From positions 4,497,500-4,561,499 of the forward strand of contig CAXIPT010000008.1 of NCBI GenBank assembly GCA_964030475.1: a stretch of 64,000 bases of DNA. The letters run 5' to 3'. The notes below the pieces were generated by a model. The model was not told the DNA's origin. It saw nothing but the letters and a program-made list of their open reading frames with translations, and ran no database searches. The DNA is from Tethya wilhelma. Lineage: Eukaryota > Porifera > Demospongiae > Tethyida > Tethyidae. The stretch's first letter is position 1; each line of letters begins with the position of its first letter. A program made the position numbers and the translations under genes. This document shows, piece after piece, positions 50,037-60,689 of the stretch.

Positions 50037-51138
50037 TGTCAGAGAAAGCAAAATAATTATGTGTGTATATGCATGTGTGTGTATAGAGACCATATGCCAC
50101 ATTTTGTGGGTTGCAAATTTGGGTTTATGCCATTTCACAGCCTTATAACTATAATCTTTTAATGTGGCCTGTGACACTACAGTATTATAATAACAATGCA
50201 ATATTTTGGTCTGATTGAGTCTTCAATCTCTTTCAAAATGGAGTAGCCACTTCAACCACTGTCGTGTCTTTGACCTTCTGATAATGGGCAGCGGAATTTT
50301 GGGTGGCACTACACCAAAAGCTGTCATCTAATGTATTAATTCTTTTTGCTTACAAATAATATATCATGGGAGCTTAGAGAGGTAGCCACAACTGATGGTG
50401 GGGAGCTCAGAGCCATACATTGAAGGAGGAATTGCCTTTGTATGGTCAAAAGGAAGCTAACTAGTGGGGTTGAATTACTGGAATGGAGCCGTGCTATGCA
50501 TGCAAACTTAATGCACATATGAGTTAATTGGCGTGTACTTGGTTGAATAGCTCGACTCTGAATACCCATAATTTTGGTAGTAAGTTTAAAGGACTCGCTT
50601 TTCAAAACAGCCCAAGTGGGGGGTGATGGGGTCGTGAATGGTGTAGATCACTTTGCTGATTATTAATTCGATCTTGTCACATTAATGCTACTCAAGTAGG
50701 TGACAATACCTATTGAAACAGCTGTGTGAGAAGTTGTATGCGTGTGTGCATGCACCCAAGCCCACCCACCCACACACACACACACACACACAGGCACACA
50801 GACACATGCTCAATTCATATTTGTACCACACACATGCACACTCATTGCAGGCTATGCACCTATTCGTTTCCTTGGCAACACTAGAGTTGATTTCACACTT
50901 GACTACTCTTTCTTCTACGATCTCGAACTTCAAAGAGCCCAAGTGGGTGGAGTCACAAAGGAGGATATTGACGTGGGTCCTGGACCGGGAAAGAAGAGAA
51001 GAAGGAAACGACAGAATGGTGGTCCAGACTCTGAACCGGAAGAGACCATTCAAAGCGTGAGCATCAGTTTCAGACCTGTTGAAGTATCGGATGGAGTTCT
51101 TCTCTACTCCAGGACAGATTCCTCTGAGCACTTGCTCA

Positions 51139-51185
<47 letters not shown>

Positions 51186-52452
51186 ATACTGTGTATATAT
51201 TATGTGTATACTATAAGGCATAATCCGTGCAATGTTGCAAAGTTTGTGGATTGACAGCCAGCTATAATAGTTGAGATATTGAATCGTATGATTGTTTCAT
51301 TGTCTGTTGTCGAGTTGTTGCATTTCTGTTGCTTGGTTACAGTTAACTGTTGCTATTAATCTCCTAGCTACAGGCTTGTTGCAGACTAAGAGCTCAAGTA
51401 GATTAGTCCAAGAGGAACATGCTTGAATCACAAAAGGCTTATCCACAAGCAACAGTCTATATTATGCCATAATATCTGTTGATGGACTGTGTTTTTGGGT
51501 TTATGCTTCTTGTGCCTTGACCCCATATACAGTTTTCAATAGCCATCCATTAACCTCTCAATATATTAAAGAGCTTGTGTGCGTGTGTGTTCCAAGTGTA
51601 TTTTGAATGCGATACCCTTACAGAGAAGAGATGGTGCATGAAAGTGATACGATTGAAAGCTGAGACTAATGCTCTCTTTCCCTCTCACGTTTCACAACCA
51701 AACACCAAAAAACTCGTCTCATGCTGACATCCAACACGTGAAACTGTACACCATGCACTCAAATAGCATGTTTATCTTAGGATGTTCCTTGCAGACTCAT
51801 TTTGTGTCATATGAGTGGGTGGTCATGACTGGCTGTTTTGGACTTGCTAGAATGTCATCCAGCTCTCTAGACAATCAGTGAAATGCTATAGTTGTTCTTC
51901 CATTATAGCAATATAGCTAGCATCTGTAGCAGTAGTAGTTTGGCTGGCTTGGCTGAGAGTGAGGTGCATACATCCTCAGAATGTGAGAGTGTACAATTGT
52001 TAGAGTGTTTCTCTCAAGAGCCAGTCTCAGCGCATGCATTAGCCAATTAGGAACCATGGTGACAGCCAGTCATTGGCTAATACATTCAGAATGTGTGTAT
52101 GCATTTTGAGAGTGCTGTTTGCGTTAAAATCTTACTTTTGTTTACTTACTTTTGAGAAAAATATCTTTTGACTTCCATGGCTTGTCTTCCTATGGTAAAC
52201 ACCCAGTGTCATTGTTAAGTAATAATATGCTTGCAGTGTTGTGGTGCACTGAGGTAATTGAGCGAACTTTGATCATAACAGTGTGCTCCGTTACACACGG
52301 TTAAACCCAAACATTTGAATATTTCATCTGGCACGTTTCACATGCTACCTCATTGCACTGTGGCTTCGAGCATGACAGATACGTCAACTTGTTTATGTCT
52401 TGCAAGCATGTCATTAAGCATAACTTCTCGCTTTAACTCGTCTTTCTGTCAA

Positions 52453-52516
<64 letters not shown>

Positions 52517-54999
52517 TCTTTAGGTAATGGAGGCTGAAACCACTTCACATTTGATCATCTACATGGTGTCAAATCTTTCTGGAGAACAAGATCCCATAAT
52601 ATATATTCCAGTGAACATTGATCTGCAGAACAACACCCTCTATCAAGCCACCATCAAATTCACCAACAAGAAAGTCACGCTCACCGTTCACATCGGACTG
52701 CAACAGCTCTCCAATGCTGACAGCTGGAACTCTCACGATGTGACCACTTTTGCCAAACAACCTTCCACTTTCATGAGCATTGGTGGTAAACATGATAACC
52801 AAGATGGCTACTTTGTAGGCTGCATGAGTAGCATCACCATCAACACCATTGACCTCCCACTCAACGGACTCCTCACTGCACCAGAAGGGGGATTCACCAC
52901 CACTAGCAGCAATCCTGATGAAGGAGGAGGCAGTAATGGCGGTGGTGTGGAGTCAAACTGCAATCTCTGTGATCTGGCCAAGTGTAGCACTGACATGGTG
53001 TGTGTTCCTTCGGAGCTGATGGGGGAGACTAGCTGCAAGTGTCCAGCTGGACACGTATTTGACGACTCTGGAAGCAAATGCACTGTCGTGATTTCAACCT
53101 CAGGTTCCCTGAATGTAACAGAAGCAGGAGTGTCCATCTACATCATCATCGGAGGAGCAATTGGTGGGGTAGTGGTGCTAGGTGTGTGCGTCATCTTGCT
53201 CATTGTCGTCGTGAGGAAGGTACACCTCAGAAGTGAGAGGAAGAAGAGAACGTACTCTGTACACTCTTTGAATATTGCTGAGATGAGGAACGGACTGAGA
53301 TCTACGACCAACCAGTACGAGTTTAACACCCCGCAACCGCGAAGAGACGAACCTGCACTTGGACTCACCTCCCTTGGAGGGAGCTGTGCTACTAGCAAGC
53401 GAGGCAGCAGTGTCAGCACTTACCAAGAGCATTGCGAAGATGCCGATCCAGAGTGTGACATACCACGTCGCTACTCAAGGAGAAAGTCCACCACAAGTGC
53501 CGAGAGTGGTATCAAGACAGATACGGACAGAGACCCGAGCATCAGGTCACGAGAAATTCCAAGAATGGATGATTCTGGAAATGAACGAGATACGGATTAC
53601 TCCCCACCAGAGTCCGAATCAGACCTCACCAGCTCTTGTTGCATGGAGACTGCTCTTTCACCTGTCGGTCTCCAACTTGCAGGATCTTCCAACTCTCTTG
53701 TTGGCCTTCCGACGAGCATTCGCGGTCCTCTCTCACCTCAAGAACAAAAGATCATCACCCCTCTTCGACCTCCTAGCACGAACCTCAGCATGAGCGAGCT
53801 GGACGAACTAGGTCGGCATAATCGTGGAGATCTCGACACAGATGCCGAGACAGACTTCTCCTATCCCAGTACTCCCCGCTCACCGACCAGAAATGGTGGC
53901 ATGTCAGTTTTGAGCCGTCCCGTGAGAACTCACTCAGATAGCGACAAGACTTCTAGAAGTAGCACACCAAAATGGTATAAGTCGAGCACAGCGTCGGACA
54001 CGGAGCGAGAGAAGGAGAGAATACAAAGCACCCGGCCCTACTACACCACACACACCAGTCCACCGCACAAATACCATCCTGCTCCGGAGTACAGACCACC
54101 GCCAGCCTTTTCCGATCACAAGAGCGCTTCCCCGCTCAATCCTAACCCAAGGAACAGGATGATGCACACTATTGATTCTCCTCTCGCACGAAACACACAC
54201 AAGTACGAGAACCATCCCCTGCCGAATTTCCTGGACCTTCCCGTACGAGACCGACGGCATGAGTACGACCAAGTTCCTCCCCCGTCCTCCATGGGGAGTG
54301 ATTCTCGGAGTCGGCAAAATCCACACCTGATCACACATGCTCAACAACAACCAGTGAGGTATACACAACTGAGTAAGCCGTATTCGAGCACCATGGCAAC
54401 AAGGCGACAGAACTCGAGCGATAACCATCCTACGGATTACAACCATCGCCACATGATGACGCTCCCATCTCATTTCCGAGGGGGGATTGCTAATCGTAGC
54501 TTCAGCACTGGCGACGCACCGCCGTCTGATTCGGAGCATCACTTCCAAGATCTCAAATCAGTGTCCACCATCAACCCCATCTCGTACTGGGAGAATCAGG
54601 TCAGGATGAAGTCTGCCGTTGATCAGGTCGATCCCTATCAGGTCCTGTCAGAGCCATTTGTGCAGTTTGAAGACGTGAGCACCTCTCCAAGCGTGACAGA
54701 GAGCCAGATCACCCTCGGACCCGAGCACCAGGTGTTTGAGAGTCAAGGAGGGGGAGAAGGAGTTGCCGATATCAATCCGATCGACAACATGAGTCTGACG
54801 CGAATGCAAGATAACGATTTAGATTCGGTCATGACTGAGTCAGATATTGGGCAAGGAATCAAACATTTCCCGTCAGCCGATTGTTCGGATGAGTACACGG
54901 CAACTTTAGTAGCGACATCGAGTACTAGTGAGGAATCTACTCCGAAGCTTCAACCACGAAGTGTGTATCCCTTACCACTTTCTCAGCGGTCCTTTGACG

Positions 55000-55040
<41 letters not shown>

Positions 55041-55999
55041 GACTTACAGTCTCTTTCTTTCACTTGTTACCTAATGTATACTCGCTCCTCACACAACCTG
55101 CACTCACTTTTTGTGTGTTACTTTGTAAGTTTTATGTAAGTTTTTGTGTTTTATTATTTTTGTATGTGATCATCTGTCTATTTTGAATTGAACAATTGAC
55201 CACTCATGCATAATTATTGTTTCAATTGAATCAAATCACTTTTTCATTCAAATTTTTTTCCATGAATTTTTTAAATCACTCTCTCTCTTATCAGTTGTTG
55301 ATAATAATCAGCTTGGTTACTAAATTTTTGTATGCGTGTGTGCATGTATATCTGTTTGGTTTTTTTGAATCATGGAATCGATAAATCACTGAAAAAAATT
55401 TGGGCTATATTTTTTCCCCACTATGTATAATAGTGCTTCTGTATTTTACATTTCTCTATTTTTACTTTGTATTATAATGCAACTATAATCACTACTGTCT
55501 CACTTTGTATATTATAATTATAATTATTATTTGTCTTTCAACTATTTAGATGTGTGTGGAACTTTCACAAATTAATGAATTATATTTCAAAAAAATATAT
55601 CAGTGATATCGATGCTTGATCATTATAGTAGGGACAAGGGCTATAGAAAAGGATAGCATTCCAGTATAAGATACCTACTTACAAACAGCTATATAGAATG
55701 ACCCATCTCAGACACATTCCTAATTACCAAAGCATACCCTAATAACCAGTTTCCCAGGCCGTGCATTAAGAAAATCACACAACTGTTTACACAAACTCAC
55801 CAAAACATACTCTAGCTGCCTCTCAGAGCACTCACTCTCTAGTACAACCATCAACGGGATTTATACTACACAACCACTATATATTGCCGCAGATGAAACC
55901 CGATACTTCTCTGAAAGTGATCGCTCACTTGATAAAGAGGTTGCCGTGGCAACGGACAGAGTTGCGATGAGATCGGAAGATGCCATTGGTTGGGTTTAG
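40307..55999 (+). CDS. Second cadherin with laminin-G domains and long cytoplasmic tail
   Basis: Proposed exons: 40307-40467, 40648-42505, 43891-43976, 47849-47883 (weak), 50851-51140, 52524-54960, 55893-55999. They sum to 4974 nt (1657 residues). There is a signal peptide at residues 1-26 (LLLCAVIALSGSLRA). Five cadherin repeats follow (linkers ILDINDDIPRF, ESPTF, NDNPPRI, NDNSPTF), then laminin-G 1 from about residue 560. Laminin-G 2 is entered at GYAPIRFLG and contains a polybasic KKRRRKRQ loop, then a Cys-rich membrane-proximal segment. TM lies at about 1012-1040 (YIIIGGAIGGVVVLGVCVIL). The tail of about 615 residues is Ser/Pro/Arg-rich. The last exon gives NETRYFSESDRSLDKE and the end AIGWV. 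Without the 35-nt exon the frame does not close across 43976-50851, so at least one exon of length 3n+2 must lie there. It is probably an adhesion receptor; ligand and partners unknown. Confidence 0.75.
42506..43890. other. Intron of second cadherin, no features seen
   Basis: 1.4-kb intron between the cadherin-repeat exon and the first laminin-G continuation exon. I see no repeats or coding signal beyond short chance ORFs. Confidence 0.6.
45848..45925. repeat. Tandem repeat, two 38-39-bp units
   Basis: The unit catcttgtaccttaaaaatt..cctttattacatgcacc occurs twice in a row. Confidence 0.8.
46053..46337. repeat. Tandem repeat, two 141-bp units
   Basis: Units begin atatcactact(a/c)gtagacagctcat at 46053 and 46194, and each ends ggaccaagcatctaagatagcctata. 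Units differ by about 10 substitutions and small indels, so the duplication is not brand new. Confidence 0.85.
49979..50034. repeat. (GA)n microsatellite
   Basis: GA run inside the long cadherin intron. Confidence 0.95.
51141..51180. repeat. (GT)n microsatellite forming a splice donor
   Basis: The exon ending CTCAAG at 51140 is followed directly by the GT array, so the array's first bases are the donor. Confidence 0.9.
52459..52513. repeat. (TC)n microsatellite before an acceptor
   Basis: TC run ending 10 bases before the acceptor AG at 52522-52523 of the second cadherin. Confidence 0.95.
55003..55039. repeat. (CA)n microsatellite after the penultimate exon
   Basis: CA array in the last intron of the second cadherin. 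If the donor at 54961 is not used, it would be translated as a Thr-His run followed by a stop at 55139. Confidence 0.9.
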
Positions 56000-56210
56000 G
56001 ATTCCAGTGGGTGACTCCATGTGTTAATCAGGAGGTCATCATCATTGAATGGCCTCTTGGAAAAACAGATAATTGGCGTGCGTGCGAACGTTTTGCTGCG
56101 TACGTATTGAACAAAAGCGTGCTATGTAAACAAGCATATGTGTGTGGAGATTGAGGGGAAAATATGTACACACACACACACACATACAGAGATATTTATG
56201 TGAAGATACA

Positions 56211-56244
<34 letters not shown>

Positions 56245-56245
56245 N

Positions 56246-56340
<95 letters not shown>

Positions 56341-57101
56341 GCGTCACTAGCTGCTCCATTAAGGAAGCAGGAAGGTTGACTACCGATAATTGTTATGATA
56401 TCACTATAACTATTAAACTTTTTCCAATACCTCTAGTCACGTTTCAGCACTCACCGATCACATCATAGTGTCAATGAATAGTACACTGATTATATCTATT
56501 ATACAATATATAAATATATATATATATTTATATATATTTATAATATATATATATATATGATTGTGGATCTGCTGAGCTTACACAAGACCTCACGGAGAGG
56601 CAATGGTTCTCATGTCCCACACAAACACAGGTAGTGCCAAAGTAACAATCAATTTACGATGTTACATAAACACATTACAGTATGTAGTTTAATGGATATA
56701 TAAGTTATGTATATAATGTTATTTTAACGAGAGATATGCTATTTATACATGAATTTTAAATAAGATCTTAATTTTTTTCCCCTACTTTGGCCAAAGATGT
56801 GGAGTATTAAAGACAAGGAGTCTTCCAGGACAAGTGACCACCTTTGTTGTTTGTATTACTAACTTAGCATGACATTGTGCATGTGTGGCAGCTAGTGCAG
56901 CATTTGATGTGTGTGGTCCAAAGGAAGTTGACACAGCTAATAAATCGGCTTCCTGTTTCAATTTGCAAGTGATCAATTCAAAAATCTCAAATGATAATTA
57001 TTAATACAGTGTCAGCTTGAACATACAGTGAAAAGTGCACAACAACTACACAGACTATGCACATACAACCATCCAAATACTCTAAAGGTTCAAAAGTTGG
57101 A
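56000..57101. other. Convergent intergenic region, repeat-rich
   Basis: Between the second cadherin stop and the POLR1E stop. It holds the CA array 56205-56338 (N near 56245), an AT-rich palindromic stretch at 56497-56560 of alternating TA, and a 64-codon minus-strand ORF (56782-56976) that I do not believe is a gene. Confidence 0.6.
56205..56338. repeat. (CA)n microsatellite with one N
   Basis: The longest CA array in the window, with an N near 56245. Confidence 0.95.
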
Positions 57102-59317
57102 TCAGTTTTGTTTTTGTCTTCTCCCTTTTCTTGGTTTGGGGAAGTTGAGTGGTATTTGGAGGACAGCTGTACAGGAGGTAACAGCACTTGATGTGGGATC
57201 AGCTTCATCCTCAGGAGCTTTTCTCTTGACAGCCGACTTGCTGACGGTACAACCTAGAGCTCTGAAATGGTCCATCAATCTGAAGACATGAGAAAAATAA
57301 TAATTATCATGGCACACGAATGAATAGGTATAGAATGAAGTACATAGGAGGTACTAATGTGGGTAAAGGGTCGTCAAATATAAAAGTATATATTTGAGAC
57401 TGAGACTCACTTGAGAGTGGTGAGTTTCAAGTCTTGCTGGAGAGCAGCACACTCTACAGTGAAGTCGTCCAGGATGAGTGCCAGTACAAACAAATGCAGT
57501 CGAATTTTGTCCTTCATTCGTGCCGAGAGAATAAAAGCATCTCTTCCATCTTTGCCTCCTCCAATCTGACGTTCAGCAAACTTGCTCAACATTTCTTTAT
57601 TGACNGGGGGGGGGGGGGGGGGGGGGGGGGGATGGGGGGGAAGAAGGGGAAAAAAAAAAGTAAACTATGATTGTCTCGTGAAGCCAAGTGCAAGAGTGTG
57701 GCTTTGTAAGAGAGACTAGAAATTTGGTGATTTCAAGCCGAACCTTCTGCTCCGAATTTCCTCCCTTTCATGTTGTGAACGGCAATCAAGAAGGAGATGT
57801 ATAACAAGATGGCCGCCTTAAGACTCCTGTGAGGCTCACTGCTTGGAAGAGATGAGACGTGGTCGAGAACATACTCGGGATAGCTGCATATTAATTTTGA
57901 TAAATTTGTGATGTAATGATGACATAACCATTTTTAGCAAACCTCTTGTCCTGTCTCCACTGTCTGATATTATCAACAGTAGCTTTGGTAAAGACTTTGG
58001 CAGCTTTCTTCAAGATCTTGAGTTCGCCCAGAGAGACAACTATCATAATTTGGTCAAGAAACAAACAAGGCAGAACAACATAATAGCAAACGATTTACTG
58101 AGAAGACGTTCAGGATACTGTTTTCAAGGTTGTAAACATCTTGAGGAGACTCTGCTGCTGGGTTGTAGGGAGGCATTAGACTAGAGCTCTGTGGACCAAC
58201 AGCATCTAGGATTAAAGGAAATATAAAGATATAGAGAGCATTAACTTTATGCACCCAGAAACACACACAATGAATACACACACCAGCTGTTGCTTCTTCA
58301 ATTTCCTTCTCAGCTTGACTGAGAGCAGTAGTCAAGGCTGATTCAAGAGCTCCAGCTTCGACCAAATTTCTCTTAGCAGCAGAAAAGGCTCTCTTCTGCT
58401 TCTCACTTCCAAACAGCTTCACCATCTGATCAACAGTCTGATGGTAATCCTGTTTCTTAGGCGTCTCCTCACTCTCCTCCTCGTTCAAGATCTCTTTCGT
58501 AGCCACTCCTGTGAGATCAGCACTCAAAAATACCATGCATTCTTTTATGTATACCGTATAGCACAAACTATTGCCCGGAATAAAATTTGGCAGATTGTCA
58601 AAAATTTCATGATTGGTGGATTTTATTTTGGTGGTAGCACATGCAGCAATACATGTATTCTGTATGTGCTGCACAAAATGACTGTTTTGTAATATTGATG
58701 ATCCTTACCAAAGCTGCCAATCTGCCAATATTCAAATTTTTGTGCTATACGGTAATATGACAATTGCACCTGGGATGCATGGTTTGAGCGTGAATTGTTC
58801 AGCCTTGTGGAGTGTCATGATCCCAGTCTCTCTGTCCACAGCTCCGATGCAGTATCTACGATGATCAATTGTATTAATTTCAACCCTCTGTAATACAACC
58901 GATAGCTGTACAGTGTGTACCTACAAGTACTTGATCCAGTTGCAGTCATACTGTCTGGGTCATAGTTGGTGCCAATGTAAGACAAATGATTAGTTTCAGC
59001 AACCTGCACGTAGAGGAAAGTAGCATGAAAACACCTATAAATAGATCGTTAAACAAGGTCTGAGTACCCTACCATTATCTTTCTCTTCTTGGTACGGTCA
59101 TTAGTCTTATGGTAGAGAGTGAATGATGGCTTGGAAGTTGAAGAAGGCAGAAGCTGACCATTGGTGAAATTTACTAGATGAAGAAAACAGTCATACATTT
59201 AAGCATAAGTTGGAAATTGAACGTGAAGGATATAGATAAGTTTGGTGACCACTCCTCACCTAAAAAACTGTCAGTTCTCTCCTCAAAGTCGTCTGGAACG
59301 TGGACCTTTACTTCCAT
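57102..59317 (-). CDS. POLR1E: RNA polymerase I subunit RPA49/PAF53
   Basis: Ten exons on minus: 59317-59260, 59173-59073, 59003-58921, 58855-58770, 58508-58284, 58205-58092, 58039-57943, 57883-57744, 57603-57411, 57279-57102. They sum to 1275 nt (424 residues; human about 420-480). The N-terminal half forms the TFIIF-like dimerisation fold (VNFTNGQLLPSS, SYIGTNYD, MTLHKAEQFTLKP). Next is a charged linker with QMVKLFGSEKQKRAFSAAKR, which is characteristic of RPA49 (cleaved or flexible linker). The C-terminal tandem winged-helix half has ILLYISFLIAVHNMKGRKFG, ARMKDKIRLHLFVLALILDDF (human KAKITAYVIILALHIHDF) and DLKLTTLKLMDHFRALGC. The end is basic (KPRKGRRQKQN), as in human. It acts with RPA34.5/CAST in Pol I initiation and elongation. 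The acceptor of exon 9 falls on an N (57605). Confidence 0.88.
57606..57632. repeat. G homopolymer next to an N
   Basis: G run of about 25 following the N at 57605 that should be the A of the POLR1E exon 9 acceptor (minus strand). Sequence here is unreliable. Confidence 0.9.
58552..58754. repeat. MITE copy B, in POLR1E intron
   Basis: Terminal inverted repeats taccgtatagcacaaa (58552) and tttgtgctatacggta (ends 58754) are perfect over 16 bases. Interior matches copy A. About 200 bp, no coding capacity, so a typical MITE. Confidence 0.9.
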
Positions 59318-59407
59318 TCTTCTGGCTTGTGTAACACGTGGTTTCCGTATTCTATAATATAAGCGTTAGTATACTTCCGTATACCTGATTTGCAGCTGGC
59401 ATTCACG
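59318..59407. promoter_or_regulatory. Probable bidirectional promoter, POLR1E / CCDC169-like
   Basis: Only 90 bp separate the divergent ATGs. The spacer has two TTCCG stretches (ETS-type cores) near 59345 and 59373 and an AT-rich centre (ctataatataag). Function inferred from layout. Confidence 0.45.
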
Positions 59408-60187
59408 ATGCGCGAAGTGCGAAAGCCACTGATCTATTATCTATGCACTGATGGAGTGATGGAAGGGGAATCTTCACATGATTGGGACCTGGAGAGGCTT
59501 CAAAACGAACTGCAAAGACAGACAGAGACTAGGTATAGACACAATAATGCACTTTTACTCGACATTGCATAGTGCATTATGAGTCAGTTTCCATTGCTAT
59601 TTTAGAGATGGTTTATTGAGGACCACAACACAGATGCAGCAAGCTGTCCAAGATGCAGAGAAGATCATTGAAAACTTTCCCAATGAAGGTATATAAATAT
59701 GCAATGTAAGTGCACGAATAAGCTATACAGCACCATAGTATGATAATATCGTACTACTGATGAGGTCTTACCACATGTCATTCATGCAGACTGTGTGTGG
59801 AGGGAACACTACCTGAAGCAGAGAGCACACAATCAGCAGCTTGAAGCACAACTCAACCGGCTAGAGAGGAAAATAGAAGATCTGAAAAGTGAATTACAGA
59901 CAGGTGAGATGAAGAGTTAAAGAGAAGCGAATCTTTTAGAGTTTGCTACTTGGCATGCAGTGAATGAACAGGAAACTGGGACAGCATACGAAGGACTGTC
60001 AGAAGTGGGTATGAGACAACTGCTGAAACGACTAGTGAAGGAGAAGGCTGAGCTAGAGTGGCAGCTGAGGGAGTGTGAGTGGAGACTCGACCAGGAGTCA
60101 ACAGTGAGTGAGTGAATGTTGATTGATACAATGTCATGATCTTTTCCTTCAAGTCAAGCACTCGATCAATGATGCATCGTGGCTTGC

Positions 60188-60264
<77 letters not shown>

Positions 60265-60474
60265 ATAGGCAGTATGTAAAGCAGAGGAGGAGAAGAAAGA
60301 TATTCTAACAAAACTGGGACAAGTGAGTCGCTCTAAGGATATGAATTGAAACTAACTCACGATCAATGCCACATGTCAATTCAGGCATCACTTGAGCTGG
60401 AGAAGAACAGATCCACTCAACCAAGATCTCAGGTATCCATTCCAAAAAAGAACAGAGAGGCGAATGCAAATTGA
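59408..60474 (+). CDS. Coiled-coil protein, CCDC169-like
   Basis: Six exons: 59408-59532, 59606-59688, 59790-59903, 59961-60103, 60269-60322, 60385-60474. They sum to 609 nt (202 residues). It is almost wholly helical with heptads: DWDLERLQNELQRQTETR, then QLEAQLNRLERKIEDLKSEL, then LLKRLVKEKAELEWQLRECE followed by WRLDQESTAVCKAEEEKKDI. This last block resembles CCDC169 (remembered as a YEWRLDQE...KAxxER pattern); the assignment rests on memory and could be wrong. A tail rich in Ser/Pro/Lys (TQPRSQVSIPKKNRE) follows. Function unknown. An AATAAA at 60489-60494 lies 15 bp after the stop. The fourth intron contains a long CA array ending at the acceptor. Confidence 0.65.
60190..60262. repeat. 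(CA)n microsatellite before an acceptor
   Basis: CA array ending six bases before the acceptor AG at 60267-60268. Confidence 0.95.
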
Positions 60475-60689
60475 TTCCTCAAAACTTAAATAAACAGATC
60501 ACCAAATATAATGTCAAGACTTAAAGAGTATTAGTAATGAATGCCAACTTTTCAAAATCAACCTATCAAATGATTACAATGATGTGCGATAACAATACTA
60601 TGTACAAGAGCTTGTGATTACATATGAGAAAATTGCAAAGATTTCAATTTCAAGATCTATTATTCTAGAGTTGTGAAGAGAAGAGTTGT

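Larger units (their letters stand above)
43977..50850. other. Long intron region (6.9 kb) of second cadherin
   Basis: Unusually long for this window. It contains small candidate exons at 47849-47883 (phase 2 in, phase 1 out) and 48480-48515 (phase 1 in and out, CYACHTQWTDG), two tandem duplications, a CA run (48640-48668) and a GA run (49979-50034). No large ORF with coding character was seen. Confidence 0.5.

Noticed and set aside
55003..55139. Open reading through a CA array giving a Thr-His tail and then about 35 more residues
   Set aside because: The donor at 54961 joined to an exon at 55893 gives a better, frame-closing C-terminus; the Thr-His run is repeat-derived.
56782..56976. 64-codon minus-strand ORF between the second cadherin and POLR1E
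   Set aside because: No family recognised, no partner exon or conserved motif, and it sits in repeat-rich spacer; treated as chance.
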